NCBI GenBank assembly: GCA_025457805.1
Contig: JALOTR010000219.1
Coordinates: 1-5,733 of the forward strand
DNA length: 5,733 nt
Origin: Akkermansiaceae bacterium
GTDB lineage: Bacteria > Verrucomicrobiota > Verrucomicrobiia > Verrucomicrobiales > Akkermansiaceae
Direction: 5' to 3'
Shown here: positions 1 through 5,095 of the stretch, one piece after another
Layout: every line of letters begins with the position of its first letter
How positions within the stretch are numbered: position 1 is the stretch's first letter
Made by a program: the position numbers and the translations under genes
The notes under the pieces: generated by a model
Database searches by the model: none
What the model was told of the DNA's origin: nothing
The model's input: the letters and a program-made list of their open reading frames with translations, nothing else

Positions 1-43
1 TGCCTTTGTTCCGCACGAATGCCGCCACCGCATGTCGCCGCTA

Positions 44-107
44 CAGGTAAGCATGTAGCGTCGCTCTATGAGCGTCGCAGCGAATGAAGCCGCGCGAAGC
101 TCTCTTC
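44..107. repeat. 64-bp direct repeat, copy A (hairpin-bearing intergenic repeat)
   Basis: This copy matches copy B (154-217) at 62 of 64 positions; the differences are T61 versus G171 and G89 versus A199. It contains an inverted repeat, arms 58-66 and 70-78 around a TAT loop, forming a 9-position stem with one T-T mismatch (61/75). A competing fold is possible: CGCTACA at 39-45 pairs with TGTAGCG at 54-60 across an 8-nt loop. The repeat sits in non-coding DNA beyond the 3' end of the minus-strand transpeptidase gene. No T-run follows the stem on either strand, so it is not a classical intrinsic terminator. It resembles dispersed REP-like palindromic elements, but with only one pair visible its genome-wide distribution is unknown. 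Bases 1-43 before it show no gene. Confidence 0.85.
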
Positions 108-153
108 CTTTGGCGTTCTCCATCCACACCTCGCCCTCACGGGACAAGTGCGG

Positions 154-217
154 CAGGTAAGCATGTAGCGGCGCTCTATGAGCGTCGCAGCGAATGAAAC
201 CGCGCGAAGCTCTCTTC
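154..217. repeat. 64-bp direct repeat, copy B (hairpin-bearing intergenic repeat)
   Basis: This is the second copy of the element at 44-107, offset by exactly 110 bp. Its hairpin arms are 168-176 and 180-188 around a TAT loop; the G171/T185 position that is mismatched in copy A can form a G-U wobble here, so all nine positions can pair in RNA. It ends 10 bases before the stop codon of the transpeptidase gene (228-230, minus strand), so a read-through transcript would carry both hairpins in its 3' untranslated region. Such a structure could stabilise the 3' end or block exonucleases, but this is inference. The 46-bp spacer between copies (108-153) is not visibly repeated. Confidence 0.85.
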
Positions 218-227
218 TCCCTCACAA

Positions 228-1013
228 TCATTCCTGAAGTGAAGAAAACACATAACTCTTCTCCTTCACCCCCACATTCGGTGGGATGCCGTTTGTTTCG
301 AACCAATCATAACCGGTTTTCAATTCGTTCCAAAAACCGATCCATGGGTTTGCCGCTTCTTTTGCCATGCGTTCGGTGCTCATGCGGAAGGGGAAAAGGT
401 GGACCCGGATGCGCTGCTGGCCTTTTTTGAAAGCGGCATCGCAGAGGGTGTAGATTTCCTCGATCTTTTCATCGGTCATGGCGAGGCAGCCGATGGAGAC
501 GACGTTGCCATGGATCATGATGAAACTGCCGCTGCGTCCGTGGGCGCGGTCGTAGGCATTCGGATAGCCGATGTTGAAGGCGAGGTGGAAGGCGCTGTCC
601 GGTTTCATCAGCGCGGGAACCACCGAGTAGAAACCTTCCGGCACCTGTCCATCGCCTTCCGCAAGCTTGGGACCGAGGTCGCCCGAGGTGGCGGCGATGT
701 CCCAAGTACGAAACAACTCGTATTTCCCGGACGCCCGCTGGCGGACCCATAACTCAAGCTGCTTTTCCTCCTTGAAGGCACGGAGGAAAACGGGATCGCC
801 AAAGTGCAGGTTCTTGGCTGCAAGGGCGCTTTCAAGGGGCGGGCGGACGCGTTGCTCGGCGATCTTGGCGCGTTGCTCGCCTGAGCCGGTGTCCCGGATT
901 GTGTTGCGGATGGACTGGAGGGTTTGTGCGGCGATTGTGTCGTTTTGCCTGGCATGCCAGATCCCGACAAGGGCCAGCAGGAGAATGCAGACGAGGACGG
1001 TGGGGCGACGCAT
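228..1013 (-). CDS. YafK/DpaA-type L,D-transpeptidase-family protein (YkuD fold)
   Basis: This 261-residue envelope protein has an N-terminal hydrophobic segment (about residues 6-19), either a signal peptide or a single membrane anchor, followed by a charged linker and a YkuD-type catalytic domain (about 65-215). The core is a GYPNAYDRAHG block (149-159), then H168-G-N and SIGC with the likely catalytic cysteine C176, followed by LAMTD. The short His-Cys spacing (8 residues) and GCLAM in place of the GC(I/V)R of classical transpeptidases are typical of the YafK group. E. coli YafK (DpaA) is a periplasmic amidase that cuts Braun lipoprotein from peptidoglycan rather than making 3-3 crosslinks, so a hydrolytic role on wall-linked protein is possible here but not shown. 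The ATG at 1013 directly precedes the signal-like segment; GGAG lies too far upstream (about 17 nt) to be a convincing ribosome site. A second in-frame TGA lies 6 bp beyond the first. It is last in a minus-strand series after rho, 102 bp away, and may have its own promoter. Confidence 0.9.
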   Translation of the reverse strand: MRRPTVLVCILLLALVGIWHARQNDTIAAQTLQSIRNTIRDTGSGEQRAKIAEQRVRPPLESALAAKNLHFGDPVFLRAFKEEKQLELWVRQRASGKYELFRTWDIAATSGDLGPKLAEGDGQVPEGFYSVVPALMKPDSAFHLAFNIGYPNAYDRAHGRSGSFIMIHGNVVSIGCLAMTDEKIEEIYTLCDAAFKKGQQRIRVHLFPFRMSTERMAKEAANPWIGFWNELKTGYDWFETNGIPPNVGVKEKSYVFSSLQE

Positions 1014-1065
1014 GACTTTTTGGGACTGCTCCGCATGTACCGGAAAATCGCCGGAGATCCTACAG

Positions 1066-1095
1066 GGAAATCATGAAATTTCCGTGAAGGTCACG
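1066..1095. other. Two abutting small inverted repeats in the rho-transpeptidase gap
   Basis: The 102-bp gap 1014-1115 lies between the rho stop and the transpeptidase start. It contains a 6-bp stem, GGAAAT (1066-1071) with ATTTCC (1078-1083), and a 5-bp stem, CGTGA (1083-1087) with TCACG (1091-1095). The stems share base 1083. In the minus-strand transcript the 1083-1095 hairpin comes first, 20 nt after the rho stop. Neither is GC-rich or followed by a U-run, so this is not a convincing intrinsic terminator. They may be weak RNA structures at the rho 3' end or chance. I see no clear promoter for the transpeptidase gene in this gap. Confidence 0.3.
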
Positions 1096-1115
1096 TGTAA
1101 GGCATTGCCCCGGAA

Positions 1116-3098
1116 TCAACCTTTGATCTCCAACAGCATTTGCGGGTTGTTGGGGAATTTTTTCAGGAAGAACAGGAGGCGTTCCATGGCCTCGACCGGG
1201 CGGTGGCCGGAGAGGCCGCGGCGGATGAGGTGGATCTTGTGGAGCATGTGATCCGGGATGAGCAGTTCCTCGCGGCGGGTGCCGGATTTGAAGATATCAA
1301 CTGCCGGATAGATATAATTTTCCGCGATCTTGCGATCGAGCACGAGTTCCATGTTGCCGGTGCCTTTGAACTCCATGAAAATGGCTTCGTCGGCGCGCGA
1401 GTTGGTTTGAATCAACGCGGTGGCGAGGATGGTGAGCGAGCCTCCGCCGCGGGTGTTGCGGGCGGCGGCGAAGAGGCGGCGCGGGACTTCGAGCGCGCCG
1501 ATGGTGATACCGCCGGAGCCGGTGCCACGGCCGCGATTGTTCATGTTGCCATTGTAGGCGCGGGCCAGGCGGGTGATGGAATCCATCAAGAGGAACACAT
1601 CCTTGCCCGCTTCCACCAAGCGCTTGGCGCGCTCGATGGCGAGCTCGGCAATGCGGCAATGGTTGCGTGCCTGTTCATCATTGGAGCTGGCATAAATCTC
1701 CGCGCCGGGAAGGGCGCGACGGAACTCGGTGACTTCTTCGGGTCGCTCATCCACGAGCACCACCATGAGATGAATGCTTTCTTCGTATTTCTCGCGAATC
1801 GCTTCCGCCATGTGCAGGAGCAGCGTGGTTTTACCTGAGCGTGGAGGGGATACAATCAAACCGCGCTGGCCACGACCAACGGGTGCCATGATATCCACCA
1901 CGCGGGTGGTGAAACGCTCGGGTGTGGTTTCGAAACTGATGCGTTTGCTTGGATTGATCGCCTTGAGTTCATCGAAGTGCGGGAGCTTTGAAGCTTCCTC
2001 GGGAGTCATGCCATTGATGGATGATATCTCGACGAGTTGGGGTCCGCGCGGACCTTCCTGATAGACGCCGTGGATCCACTGGCCGAGGCGGAGATTGAAC
2101 TTCCGGATCGACTCGGGCGTGACGAAAACATCATCGCGGGCTTGTTCGAAGTTTTTCTGTGGCACACGCAGGAAGCCGAATCCTTTCGGCGCGAGTTCGA
2201 GCATGCCATTGACCTCGATTTTCGGACCGGTGGGAACCATCGGCTGGCGTTCGCCTCCTTGAGATTCCCCGCCCTCGTTGCGGGCGTGGGGTTCGTGGCG
2301 ATTGTTGCCACCGCCCTGATGTCCTTGCCCGCCTTGCTGGGCCTCGCGGAGACGGCGTTTGCGTTTCTCTCGGCGGCGTTTGCTGCGGCTTTCGCGTTGT
2401 TGTTGCTGCTGGCCTTCGCGGGACTCGCGGGATTCGCGATTTTGGTTCGGGTTGGGATTCTGGCCGGGATGGGAGGGCGGGCCGCCTTCGCGCTGATCCC
2501 GGTTCTCGCGATGCTCGCGGTTTTGGAAATTTCTCGGATGGTTTTCCTGAGGCGGACGCTGTTGGGGCGCATCGCCTTGATGGAATGTTTCGTTCGGCTC
2601 ACGCGAAACCCGAGGGCCGCCACCGGGCACGCGGCCAAAGCGTTTTTCCTGAGGTGGTCCGGGCGGGCGCGGAGCAGGCGCTTCCGCGCGGCGATCCGGG
2701 GGTGGAGCAGGCGCGGCAGGCGGAGCCGGGTTATCGAAAAGTGTGGGGCTGGAATCGGCGGTCTTGCGGGCGCGGGCGACTTTTTTCTTGGGGGCGGAAG
2801 TTGTGGTTTCCGGAGCGAAGACCGGCTCGGGAGCGGATTCCACTGCCTTGGCAACCTTTTTGGCGGCGACTTTCCGGGCGGCCTTCTTTGCGACGGGAGC
2901 CGCTTCGGCCGGTGCTTCAGCAGGTGCGGCGGCGGCTTTGGATGCGCTCTTGGCGACCTTCTTGACTGCGGTTTTGGTGGCAGTTTTGGCGACGGTCTTG
3001 GTGGCGGCTTTTTTCGCGGCGCGTTTGCGCGGTGCGGCTTCGCCTTCGGTGCCTGCCTGGGATGCGGCGGGGGATTCCTCGTTGGTGTTTTTGCTCAT
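1116..3098 (-). CDS. rho: Transcription termination factor Rho with a long disordered N-terminal extension
   Basis: Rho is a hexameric RNA-dependent ATPase and helicase that ends transcription. At 660 residues this protein is far longer than the 419 of E. coli Rho. Residues 1-115 are Ala/Lys-rich, like histone H1 tails; 120-165 are Pro-rich with PPP at 132-134; 165-290 are rich in Gln, Asn, Arg and Gly, with a QQQQQ run (230-234) and a basic cluster (RSKRRREKRKRRLR, 237-250). The OSL/cold-shock RNA-binding domain spans about 295-365, with RNP1-like GFGFLR (306-311). The ATPase core has Walker A PPRSGKTT (418-425), DERPEE with the likely catalytic E451, Walker B D506, and a likely arginine finger R608 in SGTRREELL. 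Walker A has R-S where E. coli has K-A (residues 181-182). The stretch before GGITIGAL (Q-loop region, about 520-532) is Gly/Arg-rich and unlike the E. coli SGKVLTGG. The usual N-terminal helix bundle is not recognisable. The ATG at 3098 begins the basic tail; no good ribosome site precedes it. It lies 43 bp after yebC, so co-transcription is likely. Confidence 0.97.
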   Translation of the reverse strand: MSKNTNEESPAASQAGTEGEAAPRKRAAKKAATKTVAKTATKTAVKKVAKSASKAAAAPAEAPAEAAPVAKKAARKVAAKKVAKAVESAPEPVFAPETTTSAPKKKVARARKTADSSPTLFDNPAPPAAPAPPPDRRAEAPAPRPPGPPQEKRFGRVPGGGPRVSREPNETFHQGDAPQQRPPQENHPRNFQNREHRENRDQREGGPPSHPGQNPNPNQNRESRESREGQQQQQRESRSKRRREKRKRRLREAQQGGQGHQGGGNNRHEPHARNEGGESQGGERQPMVPTGPKIEVNGMLELAPKGFGFLRVPQKNFEQARDDVFVTPESIRKFNLRLGQWIHGVYQEGPRGPQLVEISSINGMTPEEASKLPHFDELKAINPSKRISFETTPERFTTRVVDIMAPVGRGQRGLIVSPPRSGKTTLLLHMAEAIREKYEESIHLMVVLVDERPEEVTEFRRALPGAEIYASSNDEQARNHCRIAELAIERAKRLVEAGKDVFLLMDSITRLARAYNGNMNNRGRGTGSGGITIGALEVPRRLFAAARNTRGGGSLTILATALIQTNSRADEAIFMEFKGTGNMELVLDRKIAENYIYPAVDIFKSGTRREELLIPDHMLHKIHLIRRGLSGHRPVEAMERLLFFLKKFPNNPQMLLEIKG

Positions 3099-3141
3099 TC
3101 GGAGTCAGTGGAAAATGTTAGAGTGGCGGCGTGGGATGCGC

Positions 3142-3894
3142 TCACGATTGGAGTTGATCGAGGATTTCATCGGCGACCTCGAAGTTGGTGAAAACGTTCA
3201 CGGTGTCCTGATAGTCGTCCAATTGATCGTGGAGTTTGAGAATTTGCCGGGCGATTGCGGGATCGGTGACGACACTTGGATTTTGGGAAATGGAAACCAG
3301 TTTCTCGGATGCGAGAGGCAAACCGGTGGCGCGCAAGGTATTGGCAACCGTGCCGAGTTCGTTAGGGGCTGTATGGACGATGTGTTCATCTTCATCGGCG
3401 ATCACATCATCCGCTCCGGCTTCGATGGCGGCTTCCATGAGTTTTTCCTCATCAATGGCCGTGGCGGGAATGCGGATCTCGCCCTTGCGGTCGAACTGAT
3501 AGGAAACGCTGCCCTGGGTGGCGACGCTGCCGCCGTTTTTGGTGAAGATGGAGCGGATATCGGCGGCGGAGCGGTTGAGGTTGTCAGTGGCCATTTCCAC
3601 AATGAATGCGATGCCGGCCGGGCCATAGCCTTCGTAGGCGACTTCCTGGATGGCCTCGCCGCCGAGTTCGCCCGTGCCCTTCTTGATGGCGCGGTCGATG
3701 TTGTCTTTGGGCATGGAAACAGCCTTGGCATTGTCGATGGCAGTGCGGAGACGGGCATTGGCGGCAGGATCTCCGCCACCAGCGCGGGCAGCGAGGGCGA
3801 TTTCATGAGCGCACTTGCTGAAGACCCTGCCTTTGATGGCATCGACTCTTGCTTTGATATGTTTGACCTTGGACCACTTGTTGTGACCGGCCAT
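3142..3894 (-). CDS. yebC: YebC/TACO1-family translation factor
   Basis: This 250-residue cytoplasmic protein matches the YebC/TACO1 family along its full usual length (about 240-250). The start MAGHNKWSKVKHIK (1-14) is the family signature and fixes the ATG at 3894, although the frame stays open upstream to an ATG at 3987. Other family blocks are AARAGGGDPAANARLR (35-50), MPKDNIDRAIKKGTG (61-75), a YEGYGPAGIAFIVE stretch (87-100) and TKNGGSVATQGSVSYQF (118-134). Members were first annotated as transcriptional regulators. More recent work on TACO1 and bacterial YebC points to a ribosome-associated factor that relieves stalling, notably at polyproline stretches. It is often found near ruvC in other bacteria; here the downstream neighbour is rho. 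No Shine-Dalgarno sequence is visible before the chosen start, where the leader is C-rich. Confidence 0.96.
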   Translation of the reverse strand: MAGHNKWSKVKHIKARVDAIKGRVFSKCAHEIALAARAGGGDPAANARLRTAIDNAKAVSMPKDNIDRAIKKGTGELGGEAIQEVAYEGYGPAGIAFIVEMATDNLNRSAADIRSIFTKNGGSVATQGSVSYQFDRKGEIRIPATAIDEEKLMEAAIEAGADDVIADEDEHIVHTAPNELGTVANTLRATGLPLASEKLVSISQNPSVVTDPAIARQILKLHDQLDDYQDTVNVFTNFEVADEILDQLQS

Positions 3895-3932
3895 GGGAGA
3901 TGGATGAAATGGGGGTTCAGGTGAGGGTGGGG

Positions 3933-3955
3933 GCGGCGATCCCATGGATGGCCGC
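3933..3955 (-). promoter_or_regulatory. Near-perfect hairpin in the yebC leader
   Basis: The arms GCGGC-G-ATCC (3933-3942) and GGAT-G-GCCGC (3946-3955) pair at nine of ten positions, with one internal G-G mismatch (C-C in the minus-strand RNA), around a CAT loop. The structure ends 38 bases upstream of the yebC start codon and would be in its untranslated leader if transcription starts further upstream. The loop reads ATG on the minus strand and is in frame with yebC. There is no U-run, so it is not a terminator; a role in translation or mRNA stability, or as a DNA site for a dimeric regulator, is possible but unproven. Confidence 0.45.
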
Positions 3956-4053
3956 AATGCGGAGTGGAAGGGTGCGGTCCTGCGCATGTGCCGGCTTGGT
4001 GCTGCCTCATGGCAAGCAAAGCCCGGTAGGGCAGGGTGACATCAACCCGGGAA

Positions 4054-4081
4054 GTGTTTTCGGAAATTCAACGCGAAACAC
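4054..4081. repeat. Inverted repeat GTGTTT-N16-AAACAC
   Basis: A perfect 6-bp inverted repeat, GTGTTT at 4054-4059 and AAACAC at 4076-4081, is separated by 16 bases in the middle of the divergent intergenic region. The spacing would suit a dimeric DNA-binding protein contacting two half-sites about two helical turns apart. A six-base match over this span can easily arise by chance. Confidence 0.25.
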
Positions 4082-4090
4082 CGCTCCGTC

Positions 4091-4114
4091 GTTCCAACGC
4101 GCAGAGATTGGAAC
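4091..4114. repeat. Inverted repeat GTTCCAA-N10-TTGGAAC
   Basis: A perfect 7-bp inverted repeat, GTTCCAA at 4091-4097 and TTGGAAC at 4108-4114, has a 10-base spacer. It lies 9 bases after the GTGTTT/AAACAC pair and about 135 bases upstream of the secreted-protein start. It may be an operator for a dimeric regulator of the plus-strand pair or an RNA hairpin; no T-run follows it. No known regulator consensus was recognised. Confidence 0.35.
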
Positions 4115-4249
4115 AGCCCGGACGGGTTGGCAATCTCAAATTTTCGCACCGGGGGAAACCGATTCCTGGCCACGGATAGGGCGGGAAACGATGGTGATGG
4201 CTGTTTTTTGTCGATTGCCGAAGCCGCCGGACGGTGCCAATCTCCGCGC

Positions 4250-5095
4250 ATGAGCATTCGCTTGGCAATCATCATGGGCACCTTGACCGCCCTCGCCCTC
4301 CCGCTGCACGCACAGGATGCGCCAGCAGAGGAACCGGCAGGTATCAGGGGAATCCCGGCGGACCTGATGGATGATCCGCATGTGCGCGAAGAACTGGCAG
4401 TGAACGAATTCACCGCGCCGTCGATCGCCAAGCTGTTTGATACCCTGCAATTCCTGATGCCTTTGCCTTTGTTGGAAAACGAACTGCAACTGCCCGAACG
4501 CATGCCGCTCGATCGTGCGGACCTGGCGATCCAACTTGGATTCCTGATTGCGGATGGTTTCCTCGTCGTGCAGGCGGAACAACTCGACAAGGTGGAGAAG
4601 CTCGCCACCGAACTCACCCGTTATGGCAAGGCGCTGGGTGCGGGCGATCGGGTGAACCGTCATGCCGCCGGATTGTTAGAAGCTGCGAAGAACAAGCAAG
4701 TGGATCAGTTGAAAAAGGAACTCGCATCCACCCAGCGGGATGTGGAGGCGGAATTGGTGACCTTACGCGATGCGGATCTTGCGCATTTGATATCACTCGG
4801 CGGATGGATCCGCGCGCTTTATGTGTCGTCCGTTGCAGTGGACAAACAATTCTCTACCGAGCGGGCGAGAAAGGTGATGCGCGAGGACATCGCGGATTAT
4901 TATACCGAGTCCGTCGCAGGGCTGGAGCCAAAGATTTCGGAGCGACCGAACTATCTGAAGATGCGCGATCTGTTGGCAGGACTTCGCACAGAAATGGTGG
5001 TGAAAGACGGTGAGGAGCCCACTGCTGAAATGATGAAGGACATCCGCACGCAGGCGGCGAAGCTGGTGGAACTCGCACTGGAGCGGAAGGAATGA
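4250..5095 (+). CDS. Secreted alpha-helical protein of unknown function
   Basis: I do not recognise a named family. The 281-residue product begins with a typical Sec signal peptide (MSIRLAIIMG, then a hydrophobic stretch ending LPLHA), with likely cleavage after A21, so it should act in the periplasm or outside the cell. The mature part is acidic at first (DAPAEEP), then almost wholly predicted helical. Regions are NEFTAPSIAKLFDTLQFLMP (52-71), a hydrophobic helix AIQLGFLIADGFLVVQAE (93-110), charged amphipathic helices (111-175) that could form coiled coils, and LISLGGWIRALYVSSVAV (180-197). It has no further cysteines and no visible catalytic or metal-binding signature. The ATG at 4250 is chosen because it heads the signal peptide; an upstream TTG extension (4127) would bury it, and the ATG at 4274 would remove its basic residue. 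No Shine-Dalgarno is seen. The stop overlaps the next start by 4 bp (ATGA). It may be a lineage-conserved protein of Verrucomicrobiota, but that is from memory of similar proteins. Confidence 0.85.
   Translation: MSIRLAIIMGTLTALALPLHAQDAPAEEPAGIRGIPADLMDDPHVREELAVNEFTAPSIAKLFDTLQFLMPLPLLENELQLPERMPLDRADLAIQLGFLIADGFLVVQAEQLDKVEKLATELTRYGKALGAGDRVNRHAAGLLEAAKNKQVDQLKKELASTQRDVEAELVTLRDADLAHLISLGGWIRALYVSSVAVDKQFSTERARKVMREDIADYYTESVAGLEPKISERPNYLKMRDLLAGLRTEMVVKDGEEPTAEMMKDIRTQAAKLVELALERKE
5080..5083 (+). promoter_or_regulatory. Probable ribosome binding site for the dehydrogenase gene
   Basis: GGAG lies inside the 3' end of the preceding gene, 8 bases before the ATG at 5092. It is the best Shine-Dalgarno match seen in front of any start in this window. 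With the ATGA overlap it supports 5092 as the start and reinitiation by ribosomes finishing the upstream gene. Confidence 0.5.

Larger units (their letters stand above)
3895..4249. other. Divergent intergenic region between yebC and the secreted-protein gene
   Basis: This 355-bp stretch must hold the 5' regulatory DNA for both flanking genes. It contains three inverted repeats, listed separately. I looked for paired -35/-10 hexamers facing each way and found none I would defend; TTGGCA at 4128-4133 lacks a plausible -10 at the right distance. Both flanking frames can be extended into the region (yebC to 3987, the secreted protein to a TTG at 4127), but the extensions do not look like protein that belongs to those families. 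No tRNA or riboswitch class was recognised. Confidence 0.5.

Noticed and set aside
44..217. CRISPR array
   Set aside because: There are only two copies, the repeat is 64 bp (too long), it carries internal hairpins, and no cas gene is nearby.
194..430. Small plus-strand frame starting inside repeat copy B (MKPREALF)
   Set aside because: Both repeat copies can read MKPREALF, but the frame then runs antisense through the transpeptidase gene. The shared start reflects DNA repetition rather than a conserved peptide.
1040..1095. Rho-independent terminator after rho
   Set aside because: The stems are only 4-6 bp, are not GC-rich overall, and have no following T-run on the minus strand.
667..1251. 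Plus-strand open frame of 194 codons across the transpeptidase-rho gap
   Set aside because: It overlaps two real genes in antisense and has no signal, motif or ribosome site.
1140..1838. Plus-strand open frame of 232 codons opposite the Rho ATPase domain
   Set aside because: It is a shadow of the highly conserved ATPase core, whose minus-strand reading is unambiguous.
2037..3191. Plus-strand open frame of 384 codons opposite the rho N-terminus
   Set aside because: It lies antisense to the low-complexity part of rho. Its Gly/Ala/Phe-rich translation mirrors the Lys/Ala/Pro codons on the other strand, and it has no recognisable domain.
2743..3924. Plus-strand open frame of 393 codons spanning rho and yebC
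   Set aside because: It covers the antisense of two well-supported genes and their gap. Long antisense frames are expected in GC-rich DNA, and the translation shows no family features.
3895..3987. N-terminal extension of yebC to the ATG at 3987
   Set aside because: The family start MAGHNKW is nearly invariant and fixes the ATG at 3894; the extension is Pro-rich and unlike any YebC. Its possible leader role is kept as a finding only.
4127..4249. N-terminal extension of the secreted protein to a TTG at 4127
   Set aside because: It would place 41 polar residues before a clear signal peptide; the ATG at 4250 is far more plausible.
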